From an uncultured Clostridia bacterium (GTDB lineage Bacteria; Bacillota; Clostridia; UBA1381), in assembly GCA_934486735.1 (NCBI GenBank), contig CAKSQL010000001.1, forward strand, positions 62,001-126,000: 64,000 nt of DNA, read 5' to 3'. The notes below the pieces were generated by a model that searched no databases, had not been told where the DNA came from, and saw only the letters and a list, made by a program, of their open reading frames with translations. The position numbers and the translations under genes were made by a program. Of this stretch, positions 35,641 through 44,299 are shown piece by piece. Position 1 is the first letter of the stretch. Every line of letters starts with the position of its first letter.

Positions 35641-35985
35641 ATGGAAAAGCAAGAAATTAAAGAAGAACAAGAAATCAGAGTAAAATTACCTCGTCCTGTA
35701 CAAGACAGAGATGCGGCTATAAAAGCCTATTACGGCAACGGATATATTGGTTCAAAAGAAATTCGGACTATATTCGGCTTAAAAAGCGACAGTGCGGTAT
35801 GTCGAGTAAAAAACACAGTTCGCGACGCTGAATTAAAGCTTGGGATTCCGGTTGGAATTATCCGCGGTTGTGTCAGCGTAAAAGCTGCTTTTAAGGTTTG
35901 GGGACTTGATATCAAGGAGCTTGAGCGTAACAGACAAAGATTAAAGACTTTGGGGTTGGACGCCATTGGACAGAACGAGGAGTGA
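35641..35985 (+). CDS. Putative HTH-containing phage protein
   Basis: The 114-residue protein has a Glu/Lys-rich N-terminus. A region GYIGSKEIRTIFGLKSDSAV then resembles a winged or simple helix-turn-helix. The C-terminus is helical (DIKELERNRQRLKTLGLD). The start follows AAAGGAG. A DNA-binding role is likely but unproven. Confidence 0.55.
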   Translation: MEKQEIKEEQEIRVKLPRPVQDRDAAIKAYYGNGYIGSKEIRTIFGLKSDSAVCRVKNTVRDAELKLGIPVGIIRGCVSVKAAFKVWGLDIKELERNRQRLKTLGLDAIGQNEE

Positions 35986-35989
35986 GAAA

Positions 35990-36160
35990 ATGACAAACGA
36001 AAAAATAGCGAAAATATTGAATCTGCATTCCGTACAATTTAAAATTGTAAATAAGCAAATAATAGCCGACAGTATGGAAGGCGGCACAAAATTATTTGAA
36101 AAGACGATAAATTTAACAGGTATAAAAGCAAATGAATTATATCAATGGTTAGGATATTAA
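35990..36160 (+). CDS. Small phage protein, unknown
   Basis: This 56-residue protein begins at ATG 35990, six bases after GAGGAG, just after the previous stop. It has no cysteine cluster or membrane segment. It is a typical early-operon filler gene with no family that I recognise. Confidence 0.5.
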   Translation: MTNEKIAKILNLHSVQFKIVNKQIIADSMEGGTKLFEKTINLTGIKANELYQWLGY

Positions 36161-36230
36161 AAAAAAGAAACGAAAGAAAAGGTATTTATCAGTAGAAGAT
36201 GTCGCGCGAATAATGTCGGCATCGGTATAA
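36156..36230 (+). pseudogene. Fragment of an excisionase-like HTH
   Basis: This short frame reads KKRYLSVEDVARIMSASV then stops, matching the start of helix-turn-helix excisionase-like proteins (LTVEEVAxIMxVS). It has no normal start codon and ends mid-domain. It may be the remnant of a xis-type gene. Only 25 codons, so chance cannot be excluded. Confidence 0.3.
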
Positions 36231-36247
36231 AAAGGAGGGACAACCAC

Positions 36248-36511
36248 ATGACACGCACACAAAAGCGAATCAGAGCGGTATTAATACTCGCCGCGGTAAT
36301 CGGTCTTGCCGCACTCTTATGCGGCGGCAGAGGGCAAAACTTGCGCTCAGAGCGGTATGTCATTGAGCAGGGCGACACGCTTTGGCAGATTGCAAGCGAG
36401 TACAAGCCTGCAGGCATGCGCTATGACGATTACATATACCTGCTGCAGCGCGAGAACAATATCGGCGCAGAAATCAGAGCAGGGCAGGAAATTATGATTT
36501 TTACAGAATGA
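36248..36511 (+). CDS. Membrane-anchored LysM protein, YneA-like
   Basis: This 87-residue protein has one N-terminal membrane segment (about 9-27, AVLILAAVIGLAALLCGG) and an extracellular LysM domain (YVIEQGDTLWQIASEYKPAG ... NIGAEIRAGQEIMIF). That is the layout of YneA, the SOS cell-division inhibitor of Firmicutes, which is also about 100 residues. LysM binds peptidoglycan. In the early operon it could delay host division, but a role in cell-wall association only is equally possible. The start follows AAAGGAGGG. Confidence 0.68.
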   Translation: MTRTQKRIRAVLILAAVIGLAALLCGGRGQNLRSERYVIEQGDTLWQIASEYKPAGMRYDDYIYLLQRENNIGAEIRAGQEIMIFTE

Positions 36512-36539
36512 TGAAAATAAAACAAAGGAGCAAAGAAAA

Positions 36540-36758
36540 ATGGATAAATTAATTTTTAACGTACCGGAAAGCAATGTATCGGCTGAGGGCATGGTTGTAC
36601 GAATCGATGCGGAGGCGGCTGCCATGATACTCGACATTGCCGAGAAAACAGGCATGGACAAAAAATACATCGTCTCGGAAATGATAAAATTTTCATATCC
36701 GAGGTCAGAGGTAAAGCGTGTGACGCTCGATTTTAAAAACGGAGGTGCAAAGAAATGA
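36540..36758 (+). CDS. Small phage protein, possible ribbon-helix-helix
   Basis: The 72-residue protein contains MVVRIDAEAAAMILDIAEKT, a strand followed by two helices as in ribbon-helix-helix DNA binders. It overlaps the next gene by 4 bases (ATGA type) and follows AAAGGAG. Confidence 0.5.
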   Translation: MDKLIFNVPESNVSAEGMVVRIDAEAAAMILDIAEKTGMDKKYIVSEMIKFSYPRSEVKRVTLDFKNGGAKK

Positions 36759-37279
36759 CTGACGATATTATGCTGATGGGCAAAAATCCGAACTTTCTCG
36801 GGAGTTGGGATTTGTATGATGTCTCGGGAAAGGAGATAACCGTCAGTATCAAAGACATAAGAGACGAACAGGTTATAAACAACGGGCAAAAGGAAACCTG
36901 CACTGTATGTTATTTTAACGAGAACGTCAAGCCGATGATACTGAATCTGACAAACAAAAAGACAATAACAAAGCTGTACCGCACAAAGAGAGTGAGCCAG
37001 CTGAAAGGCAAGTACATAATTATCGGCTATGACAAAGTAAAGGCTTTCGGCAAGGTAAGTGACGCGCTCAGAGTGAGGTCACGCATTCCGGAGCATACCT
37101 CTCCCGAGCCGGAAATATCATGCGAAAAATGCGGCAAACCGATATGTGCTGCAAAGGGCATGACAATACGTGAAATGGCTGATTACACAAAGAGCAAATA
37201 CGGAAATGCGCTGTGCAGGGAATGTGCGGCAGAAATGTACAAGGAAAAGGAGCAAAGCAATGAAAACGACCAAAATTAA
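36755..37279 (+). CDS. Phage protein with C-terminal zinc ribbon
   Basis: This 174-residue protein has a beta-rich N-terminal domain (about 1-110) with repeated KETCTVCYFNEN-like strands, and a C-terminal zinc ribbon CEKCGKPICAAKG ... CREC. It is encoded directly before the SbcC-like ATPase, overlapping it by 20 bases, so it may belong to the recombination module. Function unknown. Confidence 0.6.
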   Translation: MTDDIMLMGKNPNFLGSWDLYDVSGKEITVSIKDIRDEQVINNGQKETCTVCYFNENVKPMILNLTNKKTITKLYRTKRVSQLKGKYIIIGYDKVKAFGKVSDALRVRSRIPEHTSPEPEISCEKCGKPICAAKGMTIREMADYTKSKYGNALCRECAAEMYKEKEQSNENDQN

Positions 37280-38690
37280 AATCCGAAACCTATTCGGAAT
37301 AACCGAGCAGGAGCTTGACGGCAGGAGCATAGAAATCACCGGGACAAACGGTGTCGGGAAAACCTCCGTTATTGACGCAATCAAATATGCACTCCAAAAT
37401 TCATCTGACCGGGAGTACATACTGAAAAACGGTGAAAACGAGGGCGAAATAATAATTGAAACCGACACAGGCATATACATTGACAGGAAGAAAAGAGTCG
37501 GGCAGGCTGACTACAAGTCGGTAAAGGAAAACGGGCAGGCGGTACAGAGCCCTGAAAACTTTTTAAGGCAGCTTTTCACTCCCCTGCAATTGGACCCGGT
37601 TGCATTTATCCAGACAGACAAAAAAGAGCAGAACAGAATCATCCTTGACTTAGTCGAATTTAACTGGGATTTGAACTGGATAAAAGAACAGTTCGGCGAA
37701 ATCCCGACCGGAGTAAATTATGAACAGAACATATTGCAGGTGCTGAACGACATTCAGGCAGAAAACGGCGACTACTTCCGACGCAGGCAAGATATAAATC
37801 GGGACATGAGGAACAAAAGGGCATTCATAGAAGACATAGCAAAGGATATCCCCGAGAATTATGATGCGGACACATGGCGGATGTTTGATTTTTCCGAAAA
37901 ATACAGAGAACTGGAATCGATACGGCATGAAAACAATGTTATTCAAAGAGCGAGGGCATTTAAGGACGCGTATGACAACAAGGTAAGAGGCTTACAGGCT
38001 GAAAGGGAAATGCAGCTTGCCGAGCTTGAGAGAAGCATTGCCGATGAGAAAACGGCTCTCACAGCCGATATAGAGCGCATGAGGGCGGAAATAAAGGCAG
38101 CGGAAGAAAAAATATCGGGACTTGAAGAAAAAGATGCAGACAAAAGGGCGGTTATTGAAGAAAGATATTCGGCAGGAATTGAAAAACTCGGGAACGATGT
38201 CGCAACCGCCGAAAAATATACTTCAAAAGAAATTGAAGATACTGCCGGACTTGAGGACGAAATATCCGAAGCCGAGGAAATGGTCAAGCATCTGCGCGAG
38301 TTTGACAGAATGTGTGTGATGCAGAATGAGCTTGAACAGCTAACAAAGCAATCCGATGACTTGACAAGCAAGATAGAACTGGCGCGGAATCTCCCTGCGG
38401 AAATTTTAAAAAGTGCGTCAATTCCGATTGACGGCTTGACGGTGGAAAACGGTATACCGCTCATCCATGGTCTGCCCGTAAGCAACCTGTCGGAGGGTGA
38501 AAAGCTTTCATTGTGCGTTGATATAGCGCTGTCCAAGCCGAACAGCCTGCAAATAATACTTATTGACGGCAGCGAAAGGCTTTCGGACGATAATCGCAAA
38601 AAGCTATACGAAAAATGCAAGGAAAAGGGCTTGCAGTTTATCGCCACACGCACGACAAACAATGAAGAACTGGAGGTTGTATATCTATGA
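37260..38690 (+). CDS. SbcC/RecF-type AAA ATPase
   Basis: The 476-residue protein has Walker A GTNGVGKT (28-35), a central coiled coil (about 235-400; repeated EREMQLAELERSIADEK-type heptads), a signature LSEGEKLSLCVDIAL and Walker B LIIDGSERLSDDN near the end. This is the head-and-coil layout of SbcC and phage recombination ATPases. It starts at ATG 37260 after AAGGAG. The following PD-(D/E)XK nuclease overlaps it by 4 bases, so the two probably act together in DNA end processing. Confidence 0.82.
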   Translation: MKTTKIKIRNLFGITEQELDGRSIEITGTNGVGKTSVIDAIKYALQNSSDREYILKNGENEGEIIIETDTGIYIDRKKRVGQADYKSVKENGQAVQSPENFLRQLFTPLQLDPVAFIQTDKKEQNRIILDLVEFNWDLNWIKEQFGEIPTGVNYEQNILQVLNDIQAENGDYFRRRQDINRDMRNKRAFIEDIAKDIPENYDADTWRMFDFSEKYRELESIRHENNVIQRARAFKDAYDNKVRGLQAEREMQLAELERSIADEKTALTADIERMRAEIKAAEEKISGLEEKDADKRAVIEERYSAGIEKLGNDVATAEKYTSKEIEDTAGLEDEISEAEEMVKHLREFDRMCVMQNELEQLTKQSDDLTSKIELARNLPAEILKSASIPIDGLTVENGIPLIHGLPVSNLSEGEKLSLCVDIALSKPNSLQIILIDGSERLSDDNRKKLYEKCKEKGLQFIATRTTNNEELEVVYL

Positions 38691-39460
38691 TTCTTACAAA
38701 TGAAAACTATTTTTCAGCCGAAATGCAAAAAAAATATATGGGCGTATCACAGTATAAATCTTTTGAATCCTGCCCGGCGTGTGCAATGGCTGAAATAAAC
38801 GGCATATACAAAAGGCAAATGACACCGGCATTGCTTGTCGGTTCATACATAGACGCACACTTTGAGGGTACACTGGATTTGTTTAAGGCTCAGCACCCGG
38901 AACTGTTCAAGCGTGACGGAGGTCTGAAAGCAGAATATACAAAAGCCGAAGAAATCATAAACAGAATCGAAAGAGATGATATGTTTATGAAATATATGTC
39001 GGGCAAAAAGCAGGTTATCATGACAGGCAATATCGCAGGGGTTGACATCAAAATAAAGATTGACAGTCTTTGCTCCGACAAAATTGTGGACCTTAAAATC
39101 ATGCGCGATTTTGAGCCGATATACAAACCCGAACAGGGACGGCTGCCATGGTACGAGGCATGGAGATACGATTTACAGGGTGCGGTGTATCGGGAAATAT
39201 ACCGTCAGAACACCGGCGAAAAGCTGCCGTTCTATTTGGCGGCGGCAACAAAAGAAACCGTTCCAGATATCGGAATATGGCATATAGGTGATGAAACGCT
39301 TGATTTTGAGCTTGCAAGATTTGCCGAGAATGTACCGGTATATGACGCAATGAAAAGCGGAGCAATGGATGCACCGAGATGCGAAAAATGCGATTATTGC
39401 AAACAGACAAAGGTCTTGACAGAGGCTATCGAAAGCGAGGATGAGTTTGATGCAGAATAG
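38687..39460 (+). CDS. PD-(D/E)XK nuclease of the RecE/Cas4-like class
   Basis: The 257-residue protein has the nuclease core IDSLCSDKIVDLKIMRD (Asp...Asp-x-Lys) and an EAWRYDLQGAVYREIY helix typical of exonuclease VIII/DUF3799-like proteins. It ends with a Cys set, CEKCDYCKQTK, that could bind metal or an Fe-S cluster. It is translationally coupled to the ATPase and overlaps ssb by 11 bases, a classic recombination cassette. Confidence 0.8.
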   Translation: MILTNENYFSAEMQKKYMGVSQYKSFESCPACAMAEINGIYKRQMTPALLVGSYIDAHFEGTLDLFKAQHPELFKRDGGLKAEYTKAEEIINRIERDDMFMKYMSGKKQVIMTGNIAGVDIKIKIDSLCSDKIVDLKIMRDFEPIYKPEQGRLPWYEAWRYDLQGAVYREIYRQNTGEKLPFYLAAATKETVPDIGIWHIGDETLDFELARFAENVPVYDAMKSGAMDAPRCEKCDYCKQTKVLTEAIESEDEFDAE

Positions 39461-39887
39461 TGTGTGCCTGACCGGACGGCTTTCAAAGGACGTTGAATTA
39501 AAAACTTTTGATAACGGCGACCGGGCTGCAAATTTTTCTCTTGCAATACAGAGAAACTACAAAAATAAACAAGGTGAATATGACTGTGATTTTATAAATT
39601 GCAGTGCAAAAAACACAACGGCGGATATATTATTTAAATATTTTAAAAAAGGCGACTTTTGCCCTGTTTCGGGTGAACTGCATACAAGAAAATACGAAAA
39701 AGACGGTGCCGTAAAAACCATAACATATGTCGAGGTCAACAACGTCACATTTGTCAGCAGCAGGGCATCTGAAGGCAAGAAAAGCTCCGGTTCTCAAACA
39801 GGAAACATTCCGGCTGATCCGAATACCTTTTCAGATTTTTCGGATTTTTCGAATGAAGAAGAAGCAGAAGACGATCTGCCGTTCTGA
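39450..39887 (+). CDS. ssb: Single-stranded DNA-binding protein
   Basis: This OB-fold protein of 145 residues begins SVCLTGRLSKDVELKTFDNG; it has the strands DRAANFSLAIQRNYKN and CDFINCSAKNTTADIL, and ends in an acidic tip EDDLPF that recruits partner proteins. The ATG at 39450 is preferred (9 bases after GAGG). Confidence 0.93.
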   Translation: MQNSVCLTGRLSKDVELKTFDNGDRAANFSLAIQRNYKNKQGEYDCDFINCSAKNTTADILFKYFKKGDFCPVSGELHTRKYEKDGAVKTITYVEVNNVTFVSSRASEGKKSSGSQTGNIPADPNTFSDFSDFSNEEEAEDDLPF

Positions 39888-39897
39888 GGTGTGAATT

Positions 39898-40389
39898 ATG
39901 GTTATACAAATCGATACAAAGGAAAAAGCAAGAGCAATCAAAAAGATAATATCATTTTTTGATGAAAAACAAATAGAGCATATATCATCAAAATTGTATG
40001 TGGGCGACTATATGAATTTTGACAATCCGCGCCTGATAATCGACCGAAAACAAAACTTGAGTGAAGTGTACAGTAATCTGTGCCCGAACAGAAAAAACAA
40101 TCCCAGGGACGAAAATGGCTTGCTCAGAATTGACAGAGAGGTAAAAAGAGCGAATCAATACGGGATAAAGCTTATTTTTCTCGTAGAGCATGGCGGCGGA
40201 ATCAAGAAATTAGATGATGTGAAAGCCTGGCAGAATCCGCAGCTGAAAAAGAGTCCTTATGCATGGAACGGCGAAACCTTGTATAAGCACATGTTTATGT
40301 TTTCAAAAAAATATGATGTTGAATTTGTGTTTTGCGATAAGAGAAATACGGGCAAACGGATCGCCGAGTTATTGGCGGTGAGCAAATGA
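39898..40389 (+). CDS. ERCC4-type nuclease
   Basis: The 163-residue protein has the ERCC4/XPF core VIQIDTKEK near the start, then YVGDYMNFDNPRLIIDRKQ holding the acidic-Arg-Lys active-site pattern. It is a structure-specific endonuclease, likely acting on branched recombination DNA next to the SbcC-like/SSB cassette. It overlaps the primase gene by 4 bases. Confidence 0.75.
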   Translation: MVIQIDTKEKARAIKKIISFFDEKQIEHISSKLYVGDYMNFDNPRLIIDRKQNLSEVYSNLCPNRKNNPRDENGLLRIDREVKRANQYGIKLIFLVEHGGGIKKLDDVKAWQNPQLKKSPYAWNGETLYKHMFMFSKKYDVEFVFCDKRNTGKRIAELLAVSK

Positions 40390-40925
40390 ATATAGCGGAA
40401 ATCATACGTCAGTCGGTCACCATGAAAGACATTTGCGACCATTACGGATTTGAGCCGAACAGGGCAGGATTTATTCACTGCCCTTTCCACCCCGGCGACA
40501 GAGACGCATCGCTGAAAATATATCCGAACAGCCGCGGGTGGAACTGCTTCGGCTGCGGCAGGGGCGGCAGCGTGATAGATTTTGTGGAGGCATTGTGCGG
40601 CGTCGGGTTTAATGAGGCGGTACGGATAATTGACAGTACATTTAATTTGGGACTGCCTGCAAACAAAAAGGCTTCATATCGCGAGCAAATGCGTTTCAGA
40701 CAAAAATACAAGGAAATCAAAGCGCAGGCAGACGCTGCGGAAAAAGAGTACAACAAAGCTGTGCAGGAGTATGAATATTGGCTGAACGAATGGATATGTG
40801 CGGATATGATTATACGCACTTTAAAGCCAAAAACCCCGGAAGATGAAATTGATGATGTGCTTAAAGGCGCATACAAAAATATACTCATAGCCGGATATAT
40901 GCTTGACAGCTTAAAGGAGGGATAA
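40386..40925 (+). CDS. CHC2 zinc-finger primase-like protein
   Basis: The 179-residue protein contains a complete CHC2-type zinc finger (about 31-62): FIHCPFHPGDRDASLKIYP then WNCFGCGRGGSVIDFV. This is the DNA-binding part of DnaG-type primases. The catalytic TOPRIM domain is absent; the rest is helical. It probably supports priming together with the downstream DUF927 helicase. Confidence 0.8.
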   Translation: MNIAEIIRQSVTMKDICDHYGFEPNRAGFIHCPFHPGDRDASLKIYPNSRGWNCFGCGRGGSVIDFVEALCGVGFNEAVRIIDSTFNLGLPANKKASYREQMRFRQKYKEIKAQADAAEKEYNKAVQEYEYWLNEWICADMIIRTLKPKTPEDEIDDVLKGAYKNILIAGYMLDSLKEG

Positions 40926-40926
40926 C

Positions 40927-42789
40927 GTGAATGAAATACAGATACCGGATTTTACGCGCGAGGAATACCTGACAACCTCAAAGCCGTATGAATGGCTGAA
41001 CAGTTTTGCCGGAAACAAATTTCAGCTTGAACAGCTGCTGGCGCTCATCAGCACAAAAGCAATGTCAACAGGTGTAAAAAACTTTAAATCAATGTTCAAG
41101 TTCTACATCGAGAGTATAAAAAACCAGTCAGCCGACATCCCGATAAATTCGACCAACTTTGAGGGACAGGAACTTCAGCTTGACTGCGGCGGCTGGGTGT
41201 GCGATGATTTCGGCATTACCGGAACGGATAAGCTTGGTTTTGAGTTTGTGGCATGTCCTCACCCCATTATGCCGGTTCAAAGACTTGTCAATATCGACAG
41301 CAACACCGAAAAGCTGAAAATCGCATACAAAAAGGGACACCAGTGGAGATTCATAAATGTTGACAAAAAGACCCTTGCAAGCAATAATTCAATATTGCAG
41401 CTTGCTGATTACGGCGTTGCGGTCAACAGCGAAAACAGCAGACATCTTGTAAGATATCTGACCGACATAGAAAGTCTTAACTATGACAGGATCCCGGAAA
41501 TAAACAGTGTGGGGCGGCTGGGCTGGATAAATGATTACGGTTTCAGCCCGTATGTGGAAAACTTGGTTTTTGACGGAGACACAACATTCAAACATTTTTT
41601 TGAAAGTGTCAGGTCCTGCGGAAGTTATGACAAATGGCTTGAGATTGCAAAGTCGGTCAGAGCCGGTAACAGTATTCCTGCCCGAATCGTATTGGCGGCA
41701 TCTTTTGCGAGCGTACTTGTTGAGAAATTGGGCGGACTTCCGTTTTTCGTGCATCTTTGGGGAAATACCGAGGGCGGAAAAACGGTTGCGCTTATGCTTG
41801 CGGCAAGTGTGTGGGCGAATCCGAGGATGGGCGAATATGTGCACAGCTTTAACGGCACCGGTGTTGCGCAGGAGCTGTCGGCAAGCTTTGTGAACAGCCT
41901 GCCACTGATACTGGATGAATTGCAGATTGTAAAAGAAAAGAAAGATTTTGACCAAATGATATATCAATTGTCAGAGGGCGTTGGCAGACAGCGCGGAAAT
42001 ATAAGCGGCGGTTTGAGAAAAACAGGCACGTGGAGCAACTGCATTATAACGTCCGGCGAGATGCCGATTTCAAACACAAGCTCCGGGGGCGGCGCGGTCA
42101 ACAGAATAGTTGATATAGAATATTCAAGCGCTATCTTTGAAGATCCCGTTCACGTTGCCGAAACCATAAAGAAAAATTACGGATTTGCCGGAAAGAAGTT
42201 TGTAGATGAAATAAGCAATAATAACGTAATGGACAACGTAAGGCTAAAACATAAGGAATACTTGAAACTGCTGCAGCAATCCGAAAGTACGGACAAGCAG
42301 TCAATGGCGGCGAGTATTATTCTGACGGCTGATTTTTACGCAGAACGCCTTGTTTTCAATGACGGCATTACCTTGTCGGTCGATGATATAAAGCCGTTCT
42401 TAAGCACAAAAACCGATGTGTCGCAAAATCTGCGCGCTTATGAATACATAATGGACGTTATTGCGATGAATGAAAGTAAATTTGCCGCTGATATGTGTGC
42501 CGTCAAAGAGGGCTGCGAGATTTGGGGCAAAATAGATGATGAATTTGTCTATTTCAATGCAACAAAGTTCAGAGGCGTTTTAAAAGACGGCGGATTCAAC
42601 CCAACATCGTTCATAAGCTGGCTGAAACAAAACGACCTTATTGCATGCGATAAAAGTCAAACAAGTAAAAACAAAAAAATCGGCAAAATCGCAGTGCGTT
42701 GTATATGGCTAAAAATAGACCCGAAACGATATAAAAACGGCTTTGAGGAAGATGAAATAAACGAAAATCCGTTTGAAAAGGGTTACTAA
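40927..42789 (+). CDS. DUF927-domain helicase/ATPase
   Basis: The 620-residue protein carries a DUF927 region (about 75-420) with Walker A GNTEGGKT near 278-285, Walker B PLILDELQI near 324-332, and a SGEMPISNTSSGGGAVNRIVD arginine-containing sensor segment. It is the likely replicative helicase of the phage. The GTG start follows AAAGGAGGG. An iteron-like repeat cluster lies directly after the gene. Confidence 0.8.
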   Translation: MNEIQIPDFTREEYLTTSKPYEWLNSFAGNKFQLEQLLALISTKAMSTGVKNFKSMFKFYIESIKNQSADIPINSTNFEGQELQLDCGGWVCDDFGITGTDKLGFEFVACPHPIMPVQRLVNIDSNTEKLKIAYKKGHQWRFINVDKKTLASNNSILQLADYGVAVNSENSRHLVRYLTDIESLNYDRIPEINSVGRLGWINDYGFSPYVENLVFDGDTTFKHFFESVRSCGSYDKWLEIAKSVRAGNSIPARIVLAASFASVLVEKLGGLPFFVHLWGNTEGGKTVALMLAASVWANPRMGEYVHSFNGTGVAQELSASFVNSLPLILDELQIVKEKKDFDQMIYQLSEGVGRQRGNISGGLRKTGTWSNCIITSGEMPISNTSSGGGAVNRIVDIEYSSAIFEDPVHVAETIKKNYGFAGKKFVDEISNNNVMDNVRLKHKEYLKLLQQSESTDKQSMAASIILTADFYAERLVFNDGITLSVDDIKPFLSTKTDVSQNLRAYEYIMDVIAMNESKFAADMCAVKEGCEIWGKIDDEFVYFNATKFRGVLKDGGFNPTSFISWLKQNDLIACDKSQTSKNKKIGKIAVRCIWLKIDPKRYKNGFEEDEINENPFEKGY

Positions 42790-42962
42790 GTTACTGCAAT
42801 TACTGCACAAAATAATAGCTTTTATAAAAGTAATAATAAAAAACTGTCTCACGCATATAGAGATAAAAAAAGTAGTAATTCAGTAACCAACCCCCAAAAA
42901 CCGCATAACTAAGCCATTTATAGGCGTTACTGTACACAGAAATATAATGTAACTACAGTAAC
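42782..42962 (+). repeat. Iteron-like GTTACTG repeats, candidate replication origin
   Basis: Copies of GTTACTG or one-base variants occur at 42782, 42790 and 42799 on the plus strand, at 42881 on the minus strand, at 42926 plus, and at 42949 and 42956 minus, in a 180-bp AT-rich gap. The location directly after the helicase and primase genes suggests an origin or a regulatory site. No other gene fits the gap. Confidence 0.5.
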
Positions 42963-42977
42963 TAAAAGGAGCGAAAT

Positions 42978-43235
42978 ATGACAAGCACCGAATTAAAATC
43001 AATAGCCAATCACCTGTCAGACTTGTACATGTCTTCCCCCGGTGACTTCCCGGAGCGATTCAAAACAGCCATTCCGGCAGATATAACGGCACGAGATGGC
43101 TATATCATCGGACGGCTTATGGACGTATACCGGGAAACAAAACAGGGGCGTATAAGCAAGGCAGCGGCTAAAAATGAACAGAAAAATATTTTTGGGAGGA
43201 GTGTTTTAATTGCCGAAACGGTTACGGAATTGTGA
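42978..43235 (+). CDS. Small phage protein, unknown
   Basis: This 85-residue protein, starting after AAAGGAG, begins MTSTELKSIANHLSDLYMSS. It is mostly helical, with a basic C-terminal half. It lacks cysteine motifs and membrane segments. It is the first gene after the repeat cluster. Confidence 0.5.
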   Translation: MTSTELKSIANHLSDLYMSSPGDFPERFKTAIPADITARDGYIIGRLMDVYRETKQGRISKAAAKNEQKNIFGRSVLIAETVTEL

Positions 43236-43244
43236 GGTGCTGAA

Positions 43245-43445
43245 ATGATACCGACAGCGCCATGCGAGAATTGCGGCAGACGACACCTCGGCTGTCATGC
43301 CGATTGTAAGGTGTACAAGGCATATAAAGACGAGTTAGAGCAATTAAGAGAAGAAATACAGAGGAATAAAGAATTTAGCGGATATCGGTGCGAGGTGTTC
43401 GCAAAACAGGAAAAATATAAACGGAATCACGAAAGGAGTAAATAG
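43245..43445 (+). CDS. Small Cys-rich phage protein
   Basis: The 66-residue protein has CENCGRRHLGCHADC (four Cys and two His, likely zinc-binding) followed by a charged helix. This short type is common in Firmicutes phages. The start follows GAGGTG. Confidence 0.6.
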   Translation: MIPTAPCENCGRRHLGCHADCKVYKAYKDELEQLREEIQRNKEFSGYRCEVFAKQEKYKRNHERSK

Positions 43446-43448
43446 CAG

Positions 43449-43925
43449 ATGAATAACACAGAATTTGAGAAAATCATTACAGAACAGTTTGACAGCTGTC
43501 GGGAAACACTCTTGAAAAAAGCTGAGGAGTATGCGGACGATACAGACAGGCTGCATAATTTCAAAATAGCCGCGGAACTGCAAGGGGTGACACCGCTGAC
43601 AGCACTGGGTGGAATGATGGCGAAACACACCGTATCGGTGTATGACTTGATACGGCGGCATGAAAACGGATTCGAGATAAAAAAAGAGATGTGGGATGAA
43701 AAAATCGGCGACAGTATAAATTATCTCTTACTTATGCAGGGATTGCTTGCAGAAGAACGGCACAAAGACGATAAAGTCAGTATAAACAAACTCGCTACAG
43801 CGATTATGAATGACATTTCTTGTGATAATTGCCCGATTAAAGATTGCTGTGATGATGATAACAGGGCATGTGATGAAACACTGGCTCAATGGCTAAATAG
43901 CTTGGATTGTTTATATGAAGATTGA
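43449..43925 (+). CDS. DUF1599-like (nucleotide modification associated) protein
   Basis: The N-terminal ~110 residues (KKAEEYADDTDRLHNFKIAA and TALGGMMAKHTVSVYDLIRR) match DUF1599-like proteins, which occur near phage nucleotide-modification genes. The last ~45 residues are Cys-rich (CDNCPIKDCCDDD), suggesting a fused zinc-binding tail. No kinase or transferase is adjacent, so a role in base modification is not supported by context. Confidence 0.65.
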   Translation: MNNTEFEKIITEQFDSCRETLLKKAEEYADDTDRLHNFKIAAELQGVTPLTALGGMMAKHTVSVYDLIRRHENGFEIKKEMWDEKIGDSINYLLLMQGLLAEERHKDDKVSINKLATAIMNDISCDNCPIKDCCDDDNRACDETLAQWLNSLDCLYED

Positions 43926-43939
43926 AAGGAGTAAATAAA

Positions 43940-44299
43940 ATGGAAAAAACAACGATATTTGATTATGCGAGAATGTGTAAGACAGTCGGTGATTGCGCTG
44001 GATGTCCTATGAGCCTGAGCAATAATGGGACAAACGAGTTTTGCAGTACCTTATTGCAATACCACACCGACAAAGCCAACGAAATAATCCTAAAATGGTG
44101 CAAAGAGCACCCTGTTGAAACTCGGCAGGATAGATTTTTGAAGATGTTTTCGAATGCGAGAAAATACGGTGACGGGATATTAAGTATTTGTCCACAGTAT
44201 ACGAATACAGATTTTTCGTGTCAGGAAGCAGAAAAATGTTGCAACGACTGTTGCAAAGATTATTGGCTTACGGAGGTAGACGAAAATGACACTAAATGA
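43940..44299 (+). CDS. Cys-rich phage protein, unknown
   Basis: This protein of 119 residues has ten cysteines, including CAGCP near residue 19-23 and CCNDCC near the C-terminus; a zinc or Fe-S centre is possible. The ATG at 43940 follows AAAGGAG. It overlaps the next gene by 14 bases. Confidence 0.5.
   Translation: MEKTTIFDYARMCKTVGDCAGCPMSLSNNGTNEFCSTLLQYHTDKANEIILKWCKEHPVETRQDRFLKMFSNARKYGDGILSICPQYTNTDFSCQEAEKCCNDCCKDYWLTEVDENDTK

Noticed and set aside
37943..38662. Minus-strand 239-residue Ser/Leu-rich frame
   Set aside because: Mirror of the coiled-coil part of the SbcC-like ATPase; its Ser-Leu-Ser-Ser composition is the antisense of Glu/Lys-rich codons.
43449..43925. Phage base-modification pathway
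   Set aside because: A DUF1599-like protein is present, but no thymidylate synthase-like, kinase or glycosyltransferase gene is near it.
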